A stretch of DNA of 64,000 bases, from NCBI GenBank assembly GCA_903911145.1, contig CAIWCD010000044.1, forward strand, positions 57,493-121,492, in the 5' to 3' direction. Below the pieces are notes generated by a model that worked only from the letters and a program-made list of their open reading frames with translations, was not told the DNA's origin and searched no databases. Shown here one piece after another: positions 40,858 through 48,625 of this stretch. This DNA comes from an uncultured delta proteobacterium (GTDB taxonomy: Bacteria > Myxococcota > Myxococcia > Myxococcales > 40CM-4-68-19). The position numbers were made by a program, and so were the translations under genes. Within the stretch, counting starts at the first letter, position 1; each line of letters begins with the position of its first letter.

Positions 40858-42954
40858 TCAGGGCTTCGCGATCATTCCTCGAATAGGCTCCACATCTACG
40901 TCGTTCGGCATCGGCTGCGCGAGATAGAGCGTCCAGGCGCGCACCATTCCCTCTTTGCCCGCCGCAGCATCGAAGCGCATCAGCTGCTGGTAGGCCGCGC
41001 CAAGATTCTTCGCGACCTGTGGATCCGGATAGGGCGTCTCCTGTTCGATCTCCTCCATCGTCGAGATCGCCAGATCGATCGGCGCCCGTTTCTCCTCGTG
41101 CGCGTGCGCGTAGTTGACCAGCGCCGCCGCGAAGCTCTCCTTCTCGATCCAGTACTGCCGCAGCACCTCGCGCTCCCAGCTGTCGAGCGGAAAGCTCGTC
41201 AGCGAGCTCGGCTCGATCGCGTCGACCTGCGCGCGCTCACGTGCAAGCCACGTCTCATACGAGAGCTCTTCTCCGCGCGGCAGGAGCTGTTCGACGAATC
41301 CCTGCGGCCAGGCGACGTATCCCGACGCGTAGCTGTTGTCGTGCAGCCGGAAGTTGTTCACGACGAAGAGCGGCGCGCTGCGATTGGCGTCGAGGAACTC
41401 CTTGAAGTTGTACGTCCCCGTCGCGCCGCTTGCGTCGAGCCGCTGGCCCGGCAGCACCACTCCCGGTTCGTGCTTCTCGACCAGACGCCGATACCAGGGA
41501 CGAGTCAGCGCGAGCATGTCGACGATCTGCACGTCGCGCCGCAGCCCCTCGTTCTCTTGCGCGTAGAGCAGCGTGTTGGTGACGTGATCGCCAGACGAGA
41601 GCAGCAGCGCGTGCGGGGGAAGCGGCTCGAGCACGACGTGCGCGAAGCGGCGCAGAACGTCGGCGCGCGAACGATCCTCGCCCTTGTAGCCAAGCCCGAT
41701 GTTCAGCAAAGCCGCGCCCAGTGCGGTCGCGAGCGAGATCTCTGCGCGTTGTCGCGGCAGGCGCGCGCAGGCCCACGAGAACCCGAGCCCGGCCCAGGCG
41801 CAGAGCAGAAGATCGGGCGCCTGCCAGAAACGCTCCTGGATGCCCGCCTTGAGCGGCATCGAGAGCGGCAGATTGGCCAGCGCGCAGAAGACGGTGACGT
41901 AGAGCGCGACGATGGCGATGAGCAAGCCTCCGCGCGGCCGCAGGCGCGAATCTACGAGCGTCCGCCATGCACCGATGAGCGCGAGCGGCAGTCCGGCGAA
42001 GAGCAGCAGGCGTGGCGTGCCACTCGCGAACTGCCAGAGCGACGGCCAGAAATTATCGGCTGGCGCGCCCTCGTCGACCGCGAGCTGGAAGGTTCCATAT
42101 TCGCGTCGGAGAATATGCGTGAGGAAGCCATCGAGCGTCGTGAGGTCTCCCCAACCCGGCAGCGGCGCGGGCGCGGAGAAGAGCGGCAGGAGCGCGTAGG
42201 GCAGCAGCCCGAGGAGGAACAGCGCCACCAGCAGCGCGACGGGGCGCGGACGCAGCAGCTCTGCGCGCAGCGCGATCGCGATCCAGAGCACGCTGGGCGC
42301 GGCGAAGAAGAGAAACGTGTGGTGGTTCGAAAGTCCAAGTCCGATGACGAACGCGCCGATGCAGGCAATCCGGAGCTGGGCGCTGGGCTCGGATTGGAAG
42401 ATGCGCACGAGCAGATAGAGCAGCGCGGCGACGAAGAGGTTGTTGAGCGCGAACACCTCTGCCGCGACGGCGTAGCGCCAGACGAGCGGCGCGAAGGCGA
42501 AGAGAGCGCCCGACAACAGAGCAGCTCCGAGGTCGCGCGCAATGCGACCCACCGCGAGCACGAGCAGCATCGCCGCGCAGGCATCGCAGAGCGCGGAGAC
42601 GAAGTTGATGCGCGTGCAGATCTCGCCGAGCGGAACGAGCGACGCGAGGTGGCCGAGGAGGATGAAGAGCGGGTAGCCGGGCGGGTGCGCGACGGCGAGA
42701 TTCTGCGCCGCGAGGATGAGCTCGCCGCTGTCTCCGCCGGGCACGGTGCGGTAGAGCGTGAGCGTGTAGACGAGCAGCGCGACCGCGCCCAGAGCGGCCG
42801 CGGCGATCGTCAGACCTTTCGGAAGGTCCGGAAGCGGCGCGATCCGTAACGGCAGATCTGCAGTGCGCGAGCTGGCCGCGCTGCTTCGTCTCTGCGTGCG
42901 TTTGTCTGGCCTGGTCACGAAGGGTGAACCCGCGCGCACGAGAGGCGCGCTCAA
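40858..42954 (-). CDS. DUF2723-family membrane protein (PMT-like)
   Basis: A protein of about 698 residues with some 10-12 TM helices in its N-terminal half (about 45-400) and a soluble C-terminal half. The GGDSGELILAAQNLAVAHPPGYPLF loop (about 72-96) with Asp/Glu and HPPGYP is the DUF2723 signature, related to protein O-mannosyltransferases (GT-C fold), which use lipid-linked sugars at the membrane. The C-terminal region has LLSSGDHVTNTLLYAQENEG and tetratricopeptide-like helices near the end. It lies 8 bp after the dehydrogenase stop. The annotated start TTG 42954 has no clear ribosome-binding site; an internal GTG at 42918 is another choice. Confidence 0.85.
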   Translation of the reverse strand: MSAPLVRAGSPFVTRPDKRTQRRSSAASSRTADLPLRIAPLPDLPKGLTIAAAALGAVALLVYTLTLYRTVPGGDSGELILAAQNLAVAHPPGYPLFILLGHLASLVPLGEICTRINFVSALCDACAAMLLVLAVGRIARDLGAALLSGALFAFAPLVWRYAVAAEVFALNNLFVAALLYLLVRIFQSEPSAQLRIACIGAFVIGLGLSNHHTFLFFAAPSVLWIAIALRAELLRPRPVALLVALFLLGLLPYALLPLFSAPAPLPGWGDLTTLDGFLTHILRREYGTFQLAVDEGAPADNFWPSLWQFASGTPRLLLFAGLPLALIGAWRTLVDSRLRPRGGLLIAIVALYVTVFCALANLPLSMPLKAGIQERFWQAPDLLLCAWAGLGFSWACARLPRQRAEISLATALGAALLNIGLGYKGEDRSRADVLRRFAHVVLEPLPPHALLLSSGDHVTNTLLYAQENEGLRRDVQIVDMLALTRPWYRRLVEKHEPGVVLPGQRLDASGATGTYNFKEFLDANRSAPLFVVNNFRLHDNSYASGYVAWPQGFVEQLLPRGEELSYETWLARERAQVDAIEPSSLTSFPLDSWEREVLRQYWIEKESFAAALVNYAHAHEEKRAPIDLAISTMEEIEQETPYPDPQVAKNLGAAYQQLMRFDAAAGKEGMVRAWTLYLAQPMPNDVDVEPIRGMIAKP

Positions 42955-42962
42955 TCAGCTGT

Positions 42963-43823
42963 TCAATACTTGTAGAAGCCCTCGCCGCTCTTCTTGCCGA
43001 GCTTGCCCGCGCGCACCATCCGGCGCAGCACTTGCGGAGGGCGGTAGCGCTCGCCGAGCTCGCGACAGAGGTGTTCGGCGATGGCGAGCCGCACATCGAG
43101 GCCGACCGTGTCGGTCAGCTTGAGCGGACCCATCGGGTGCCCGTAGCCGAGCTCCATCGCGCGATCGATCTCCTCGGCCGACGCGACTCCCTCCTCGAAC
43201 ATCCGCATCGCTTCGAGCGCGATCGCGATGCCCAGACGCGAGGTCGCAAAGCCGGGCGCATCGCGGACGACGATGACCTCCTTGCCCATTCGCGCGCCCA
43301 GCGCCCGCGCCGCGATGATCACGCGCTCATCGGTCCGCTCGCCGCGCACAATCTCGAGCAGCTTCATCACCGGCACGGGGTTGAAGAAGTGAAGCCCGAT
43401 GACGCGCTCTGGACCGCGCGCAGCCTGCGCAATCTCGGTGATCGGCAGCGACGAGGTGTTGCTCGCGAGGATCGCGTTCGGCTTCGCGACAAGTGAAAGG
43501 CGAGCGAACAGCTCCTTCTTGAGCGCGAGGTCTTCCGGAGCCGCCTCGATGATCAGATCGGCGTCGCGAACGGCGGCGTCGAGATCGGTTGCGGGAGAGA
43601 GCCGCGCGAGGGTCTGCGTGCGTTCATCTGCGGAGATCTTTGACTTCTCGACGGCGCTGGAAAGCGCCTCGGCGATTTTCGCGATCGCGCGCTCGGCCGC
43701 TCCAGGAGCGACATCGAAGAGCTTCGTCGTCAAGCCCGCGCGCGCTGCGACCTGCGCGATGCCGCTGCCCATCGTGCCCGCGCCGACCACCACCGCTGCC
43801 TGAAGTTCGAGCACCGACGCCAC
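42963..43823 (-). CDS. 3-hydroxyacyl-CoA dehydrogenase
   Basis: A 286-residue NAD-dependent HAD/HBD-type enzyme interconverting 3-hydroxyacyl-CoA and 3-ketoacyl-CoA. The N-terminal Rossmann motif VVGAGTMGSGIAQVAARAG, SNTSSLPITEIA (catalytic Ser region), GLHFFNPVPVMKLLEIVRG (catalytic His) and the C-terminal helical domain (LGYGHPMGPLKLTDTVGLD, GFYKY end) are complete. GTG 43823 with GAGGTGG 6 bases upstream is preferred over an upstream start. Usually part of beta-oxidation, butyrate or PHB metabolism; here it sits in a run of glycan/peptide genes, and its role there is unknown. Confidence 0.93.
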   Translation of the reverse strand: MASVLELQAAVVVGAGTMGSGIAQVAARAGLTTKLFDVAPGAAERAIAKIAEALSSAVEKSKISADERTQTLARLSPATDLDAAVRDADLIIEAAPEDLALKKELFARLSLVAKPNAILASNTSSLPITEIAQAARGPERVIGLHFFNPVPVMKLLEIVRGERTDERVIIAARALGARMGKEVIVVRDAPGFATSRLGIAIALEAMRMFEEGVASAEEIDRAMELGYGHPMGPLKLTDTVGLDVRLAIAEHLCRELGERYRPPQVLRRMVRAGKLGKKSGEGFYKY

Positions 43824-43833
43824 CAGTTCCACC

Positions 43834-44316
43834 TCAAACGTTGCCGAAATAGACGCCGCGCTTCTGCTTCTGTGCGCTCTCAAAAATGGCGATCACGCGC
43901 GTGAAGAGATCCGCCCAGACGTCGGCGCAGCTCGGTGCGCGCTGCACACGGCTCTGCGCGGCGGTGATCATCGACTGCAGATCCTCGGCTGCGACGAACT
44001 GGTTGTTCTGCTCGACAAGCCGCGTGGCCGGGACCTGCGCAAGCTCCTCTCGCGCGAGCCGCAGGCCGCTGAGCACGTCGTCGCAGCCTTGCGTCTCGAG
44101 CGGCCGCTCGTTCACCAGGGCATCGAGGTGCGGCTCGATCAGCTTGCGCCCGCGCACTGAGTTCGCGCGCAGTTGATAGAAGAAGATCGCCCAGTCGCCG
44201 GTCGAGCAGATTCTCTCGGCAGCTTCCCACGGATGATCGCGCAGCCAGCGATCCCAGTCGGGAGCGCTCCAGCGGGTGAAACCATCGGGCGGCGCGACGC
44301 TCAGGTAGACGGACAC
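43834..44316 (-). CDS. Hypothetical protein, 160 aa
   Basis: A small soluble alpha/beta protein starting MSVYLSVAPPDGFTRWSAPDWDRWL, with Trp-rich N-terminal and helical central parts (LVNERPLETQGCDDVLSGLRLAREEL). It vaguely resembles DUF1877-type proteins, which bind or modulate enzymes, but no motif is decisive. It lies 21 bp after the small membrane protein stop and 10 bp before the dehydrogenase start, so it is in the middle of the large operon-like run. No catalytic residues are apparent. Confidence 0.55.
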   Translation of the reverse strand: MSVYLSVAPPDGFTRWSAPDWDRWLRDHPWEAAERICSTGDWAIFFYQLRANSVRGRKLIEPHLDALVNERPLETQGCDDVLSGLRLAREELAQVPATRLVEQNNQFVAAEDLQSMITAAQSRVQRAPSCADVWADLFTRVIAIFESAQKQKRGVYFGNV

Positions 44317-44337
44317 GCGGACTCCTTTATCACGGCT

Positions 44338-44703
44338 CTAATTGCGCAGCGCGCTCAGCACGCGCGAGAAGAACCAGGCGAGATCGAGCGCGACCACGGC
44401 CAGCGCGGCTCCGGTGAGCACGGTGAGATCGTCCGCCCTGGCCTTCCAGCGATAGCGCAGCAGCGCCGTTGCTCCTCCGGCGACGCACGCGCCGAGGAGA
44501 TCCGAGTAGTAGCGCATGCGCACGCCGGTCGGCGTCGTGTCGATGAGCCAGCCATGTGCCGCCGGATCGTAGAGCAGTCCGGGCAGATGCAGCGCGCCCT
44601 GGAGCAGGTAGACCGCAGCGAAGAGCGTGAGGCCCCACAGCGCGGCCGTGAGCATCTGCATCGACGGAGAGTGCGGCAAGGCCTTGCTGGGCGCGGTCGT
44701 CAT
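44338..44703 (-). CDS. Small three-TM membrane protein of the radical SAM operon
   Basis: A 121-residue membrane protein with about three TM helices (MLTAALWGLTLFAAVYLLQGALH, YSDLLGACVAGGATALLRY and LTVLTGAALAVVALDLAWFFSRVL), the first and second separated by a loop (YDPAAHGWLIDTTPTGVRMRYYS). ATG 44703 overlaps the stop of the four-TM protein gene (ATGA). With the 77-aa peptide, radical SAM enzyme and four-TM protein it forms a quartet linked by 4-bp overlaps. Family not recognised; the invariant-looking D-T-T-P-T-G-V and YYS could be functional. Confidence 0.65.
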   Translation of the reverse strand: MTTAPSKALPHSPSMQMLTAALWGLTLFAAVYLLQGALHLPGLLYDPAAHGWLIDTTPTGVRMRYYSDLLGACVAGGATALLRYRWKARADDLTVLTGAALAVVALDLAWFFSRVLSALRN

Positions 44704-45233
44704 GGCATTCCCACTGGGCGACGCATGGTCAGGTAGAGGCCGATGAGGGCCGCGCTCCAGACGAGCGCAGCACCCGTCACCGAGAGGGCCGCGATGCCGC
44801 GGACGACCTGCGCGCGCTGCCCCTGCGCCAGCGAACGATCGCGCGCGAACGAGCGGCCGACGACCGCTGCCGCGAGACAGAGCGCAAACGCCAGCGCCGC
44901 TGCGTGCTCTTTGAAGTCGAAGAGCTGCGAGAGAGTGAGCAGGTTCTCGCGATCAAAATGCTCCGCGCGCACGCGCACCCGATAGGTCGGGTAGACGAGG
45001 AGGCCGAGCACGAGTTGCATGGTCAGCGCAGTCGGCGCGATCCATCCGAAGCGCATCAACTGGGGCGCGCGCGTGGGCCCGCGCAGAGTGAGAATCGCGT
45101 AGACCGCGTGGTGCGTGCAGGCGAAGAGCGCGGTGAAGCCGACCGTTGCGTGGAGCAGCAGGAGCGTTCGCGCGGCGGGCTCGAGGAAGAGCGCAGCCGC
45201 GCCAGGCGCGGGCGAGAGCATCGTCGGGTTCAT
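44700..45233 (-). CDS. Four-TM histidine-containing membrane protein of the radical SAM operon
   Basis: A 177-residue protein with about four TM helices (about 21-48, 62-82, 105-128, 145-168). His28, His41/His42, His92 and His110 lie in or near membrane segments (LLLLHATVGF, ACTHHAVYAIL, RAEHFDREN, FDFKEHAAAL), an arrangement reminiscent of heme-b or di-metal membrane proteins. YPTYRVRVR follows TM2. The function is unknown. It overlaps the radical SAM stop (ATGA) and the next membrane-protein start (ATGA), so stoichiometric expression is likely. Confidence 0.65.
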   Translation of the reverse strand: MNPTMLSPAPGAAALFLEPAARTLLLLHATVGFTALFACTHHAVYAILTLRGPTRAPQLMRFGWIAPTALTMQLVLGLLVYPTYRVRVRAEHFDRENLLTLSQLFDFKEHAAALAFALCLAAAVVGRSFARDRSLAQGQRAQVVRGIAALSVTGAALVWSAALIGLYLTMRRPVGMP

Positions 45234-46534
45234 GAGGGGACCACCGGAAGCGACCGCCTGGAGGGGGCGCGGACTTCGTGTTGATCGGACACGATCCCCC
45301 GGTGCGCGATGCGATGGGCGATCACCGTCGGGCAGCCCGGGTCGGGCGCGTGGAAGTCCCCGTGCGCGTTCGAGACTGCACGGCAGCCGCCGCGGCAGAG
45401 ATGCAGATAGTCGCAGGACGAGCAGGGCGCGGGCGCGCGGGAGGCGAACTCGCGGAACTCCTTGAAGCCGTCGCGCCAATGAGCGCGCATCTCTCCCGGA
45501 ACGCGCGCGTCCGCTTCTGGCTTGCCCGCGAACGAGCAGCCCATCAGCTGCCCCTCGGGAGAAACTGCCGCGAGAACATCGCCGGCGACGCAGCCCTGCA
45601 CGCCGAAGAAGGCGGCCGCGGCCGCGCTGGGCTTGTGCCAGAAGACCATCGGCGCGAACGAGCAGTCGAGCTTCACGCGGATGCGGTGGCGCAGCATCAG
45701 CTTCTGCGCGAGCGGATAGATGGCCTGGCTCTGTGCGAGCGTGAGCTCCTCGCCGAGTGCGTGCGCGCCGCGGCCGACCGGCTTGAAGCGGAGCAGCTCG
45801 AGCTCGTTGAGCTTGAGCTCGCGCACGAGGCGAGCGACATCGCCGAGTCCATCGAACGACGAGCGGCTGACGACGCAGTTGACGCCGACCTCCTTCTTCA
45901 CGGCGCGCAAGAGGCGCAGCGCGCGCTCCGCGTGGCGATAGCCGTCGAAGCCGCGGGCGCGCTGGTAGCCGTCGCCGATGCCGTCGATGCTGACGTTGAT
46001 CTGCCCGAACGCGCGGCACCGCTCGGCCATCTCGGGAGTCAGGCCGAGGCCGCTGGTCGTGAGGTTCGGGATGATTCCGACCGAACTTGCGTGCGCCGCG
46101 ACCGCGAAGAGGTAGTCGAGATCGATCGCTTCGCCGCCGCCAAGCGCGACGTGGAAGACGCCCATCTGCGAGAGCTCGGTGAGGATGCGTCGCGCCTCGT
46201 CGAGTGAGAGCGCTGCGCCTTGCGGGGTCGCGTCCACGTAGCAGCCGGTGCAGCCCGCCGAGCAGCGGCGCGAGAGCACGACGTGGACTTCGGTGGGGGC
46301 CGAGAGCGGCTGCGCGATCGTACCCGCGTCGAGCGGAGCGTCGAGGCTTCCATCGAGCTGCGCTTCGCGACTGTCATCGGCGCCGATCCAGAGCGGCGAC
46401 TCGGGCTCGCCGAGCCTGCGCATCATCTCGCGATCGACGTGGAGCAGAGCGCGCGGCCAGCGCAGCTCGACGATTCCGCCGAACGCCTCGGCCCTCTTGC
46501 GTGAGATGGCGAGACCGATTCCCGGCAGCTTCAC
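45230..46534 (-). CDS. Radical SAM/SPASM peptide-modifying enzyme
   Basis: A 434-residue protein. N-terminal residues 1-78 resemble a PqqD/RRE-like peptide-recognition segment (AEAFGGIVELRWPRALLHVD). The radical SAM core follows with CSAGCTGC at 91-98 (CxxxCxxC [4Fe-4S]), GGGEAIDLDYL, and NVSIDGIGDGYQRARGF. The C-terminal SPASM-like region has CVAGDVLAAVSPEGQLMGCS and CSSCDYLHLCRGGCR for auxiliary clusters. It starts at GTG 46534, overlapping the 77-aa peptide stop (GTGA), so that peptide is the obvious candidate substrate. The modification (thioether, epimerisation, cyclisation) cannot be told from sequence. Confidence 0.9.
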   Translation of the reverse strand: MKLPGIGLAISRKRAEAFGGIVELRWPRALLHVDREMMRRLGEPESPLWIGADDSREAQLDGSLDAPLDAGTIAQPLSAPTEVHVVLSRRCSAGCTGCYVDATPQGAALSLDEARRILTELSQMGVFHVALGGGEAIDLDYLFAVAAHASSVGIIPNLTTSGLGLTPEMAERCRAFGQINVSIDGIGDGYQRARGFDGYRHAERALRLLRAVKKEVGVNCVVSRSSFDGLGDVARLVRELKLNELELLRFKPVGRGAHALGEELTLAQSQAIYPLAQKLMLRHRIRVKLDCSFAPMVFWHKPSAAAAAFFGVQGCVAGDVLAAVSPEGQLMGCSFAGKPEADARVPGEMRAHWRDGFKEFREFASRAPAPCSSCDYLHLCRGGCRAVSNAHGDFHAPDPGCPTVIAHRIAHRGIVSDQHEVRAPSRRSLPVVPS

Positions 46535-46764
46535 GGCGTCTGCTTCCCGTCGACTGAACCGTCCTCGCCGGATGATTCACCTGCCGGCGCGACCCCCGCT
46601 GGAGCGGCGCCCCGATCGCGCAGAAGCGCGCCCAGAGCGAGCGCGAGCGCACTTGCGAACGTCGCGCCGAAGAGCAGAAACGTCACGTCGACGCCGAGCG
46701 AGCTGGAGTTCGGGTTGCAACCGAAGGTGGCGCGCAGCACGCGTCCGCGGGGGAGAAGCGACAT
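46531..46764 (-). CDS. Putative radical SAM peptide substrate, membrane-anchored
   Basis: A 77-residue protein: basic N-terminus (MSLLPRGRVLRATF), a compact motif GCNPNSSSLGVDVT at about 15-28 with the single Cys16, a TM helix (about 26-48), then a soluble Gly/Asp/Pro-rich tail (about 49-77). AAGGTG is 6 bases before ATG 46764. Its stop overlaps the radical SAM start, the usual precursor-first arrangement of RiPP clusters. The Cys-Asn-Pro-Asn-Ser-Ser-Ser stretch is the natural place for a thioether or Asn/Ser modification. It is also reminiscent of short C-terminal sorting tags, but the TM here is central. No known family is claimed. Confidence 0.65.
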   Translation of the reverse strand: MSLLPRGRVLRATFGCNPNSSSLGVDVTFLLFGATFASALALALGALLRDRGAAPAGVAPAGESSGEDGSVDGKQTP

Positions 46765-46774
46765 GGGGCGCACC

Positions 46775-48625
46775 TTAGCAGGGCGTCGGAAGATCGAGCG
46801 CGCGGGCAAGGGCCGCGAGCGTCTTGCGCTCCTGCGCGGCCGTGCTCGCCGAGAGCGTCAGCGCGGCCGCGTCCCAGTGCGACTCCTGCGCGGGCAACTC
46901 GGCGGCGCGCAGCGCGAAGAGCAACGGCGCGGCGCGTGCGCCTTTCCGTGGATCACGCACGAGGATGAGTGGAGAGCTCCCGTCCGAAGCGAGCAGGCCG
47001 AGCGCGCGAATCCCTTGAGCGAGCCGAGCGCGACGTCGCGTGAGCAGCTGCGCGATCCGCCTCGCCCGAGGCAGTTCCTCGAGCGCCGCGAGGCTGGCCG
47101 CGATCTGCGGCGTACCGAGAGGGAAGGGCAGTTCGAGGCGGCGGATCAGCGACGCCAATTCAGGCGTGGCGATGCCGTAGCCGACGCGCAGACCGGCGAG
47201 TCCGTGAAGCTTGCTCAGGCTGCGCAGCCGGATGGCCGAAACGCGCAACTCCGCGCCCAGAGGCATCGCGCGCTCGTCTCCCGGAACCTCCATCGACCAG
47301 GCCTCATCGAGAACCAGCACGGTCTTCGCGACAAGACCTGCACGCAGCGCCTGCTCCTCTTCGCGGGAGAGTTGCGCCCCAGTCGGATTGTCGGGCGTCG
47401 CGATGTAGAGGGCGCGCGTACGCGGGCCAATCGCACGCAGCAGATCGGCGGCGCTGTGGGCTGCGAAGAGGCCATCGGGCCGCTGGCGGGTCGGGACGGG
47501 GCGGTGGCGCAGGCCGAGCCGCGATGCGAGAGCGCTCAAGACCTCGAAGGTTGGAAACGGCGTGACCACCTCGTCGCCAGCGCCCGCGACGGCCGAGAGC
47601 GTTGCCTCGAGCAGAGCAGTCGCGCCGCCACCGGAGAGGAGGATCGAATCGGGGTCGACCCGATGCAGCTCTGCGAGTCGTCGCGCGAGGAGGTGCGCAT
47701 CAGTCGGGTAGTGCGCAAGCTTCGCGGCCGTCGCGCGCAGCGCCGCCCGCATCCGAGGCGACGGCGCGCGCCCGGGCTCGACTTCAGGCGGCGGCTCGAT
47801 CGACATGCTCGGGGGAGGCTGCAGCGGAGGCAGCGCGGCGAGCCGTCCATCGCCGAAGAGCGCGCCATCGGGATCTTCAGCGAGTCGCTCGGCGTCGATG
47901 CAGCGACCGGAAAGTCCGCTCATCCTCTCGCCGAGCAACTCGAGCACCAGCGGCGCGATCTCGCCGGGCGTCGGGAACTGCGCGATCACCTCGGGCGGCG
48001 TGCCGGCCTCTTCGTGCAGCCGCGTTGCGACCGGTCCCAGGCAGAGCGCATTCACACGCACGCGCGGCCACGTCTCCTCGGCGAGTGCGCGCACGAGCGA
48101 GTCGAGAGCGATCTTCGCGGCGCTATAGGCGGAGAGCCCAGGCTGCATCGGTCGACGCGTGACCAGCGAGCTGAGCACGAGGATCTGCCGAGACGAGGGT
48201 GCGTTCGGGCTGCTCGAACCGGGCTGCGCAGATGCGTCCCAGGCGCGGACGAGCGCGGCGGCGGCGAGAGCCGAAGCGATGGTGTTGCCCTGGATCTGCA
48301 AGAGCAGCTCAGCACGGTCCATCTCGGTGAGCAGCTTCGGCCTGCTCGAGATCCCCGCGCAGATCAGCGCTGCATCAAGCCCGCCAAGATTCTGGTGCGC
48401 CGCTTGTGCGAACTTCTCCGCTCCTGCGTCGGTGCCGAGATCGGCGACAACACCGAAGACGTCCGCGCCGTTCTTTTGCAACTCGTCCACGAGCGCGTCG
48501 AGGGCTTTCTGCGTCCGTGCACAGAGCGCAAGCCGCGCCCCTCGGGTCGCGAGCAGACGCGCGCAGGCCTCGCCGACACCGAGCGAGGCGCCGCCGATCG
48601 CGATGCGCAATCCGGTGAACGTCAC
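46775..48625 (-). CDS. SDR-aminotransferase fusion
   Basis: A 616-residue fusion starting at GTG 48625 with AAGGAG 8 bases upstream. The N-terminal half (about 1-250) is a classical short-chain dehydrogenase: GGASLGVGEACARLL (cofactor loop), LICAGIS (NAG), LSSLVT and the catalytic YSAAKIALDS. After a linker the C-terminal half (about 275-616) is a class I/II PLP aminotransferase like HisC: SGGGATALLEATLSAVAGAGDEVV, TPDNPTGAQLSREEE, LVLDEAW and SLSKLHGLAGLRVGYG (PLP Lys). It could oxidise an alcohol to a ketone and then aminate it, or make an amino-sugar/amino-lipid precursor. It overlaps the GT2 gene (GTGA) and is 10 bp before the peptide gene. Confidence 0.85.
   Translation of the reverse strand: MTFTGLRIAIGGASLGVGEACARLLATRGARLALCARTQKALDALVDELQKNGADVFGVVADLGTDAGAEKFAQAAHQNLGGLDAALICAGISSRPKLLTEMDRAELLLQIQGNTIASALAAAALVRAWDASAQPGSSSPNAPSSRQILVLSSLVTRRPMQPGLSAYSAAKIALDSLVRALAEETWPRVRVNALCLGPVATRLHEEAGTPPEVIAQFPTPGEIAPLVLELLGERMSGLSGRCIDAERLAEDPDGALFGDGRLAALPPLQPPPSMSIEPPPEVEPGRAPSPRMRAALRATAAKLAHYPTDAHLLARRLAELHRVDPDSILLSGGGATALLEATLSAVAGAGDEVVTPFPTFEVLSALASRLGLRHRPVPTRQRPDGLFAAHSAADLLRAIGPRTRALYIATPDNPTGAQLSREEEQALRAGLVAKTVLVLDEAWSMEVPGDERAMPLGAELRVSAIRLRSLSKLHGLAGLRVGYGIATPELASLIRRLELPFPLGTPQIAASLAALEELPRARRIAQLLTRRRARLAQGIRALGLLASDGSSPLILVRDPRKGARAAPLLFALRAAELPAQESHWDAAALTLSASTAAQERKTLAALARALDLPTPC

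Noticed and set aside
40858..42849. Long overlapping plus-strand ORF opposite the DUF2723 gene (about 41098-42849)
   Set aside because: Its Arg/Glu-rich translation is the usual antisense shadow of a GC-rich gene; the DUF2723 motifs are on the minus strand.
46531..46764. Calling the 77-aa peptide a MYXO-CTERM or similar sorting-tag protein
   Set aside because: The TM helix is central with a 29-residue hydrophilic tail, not a terminal TM plus Arg cluster, and the radical SAM coupling argues for a substrate peptide.
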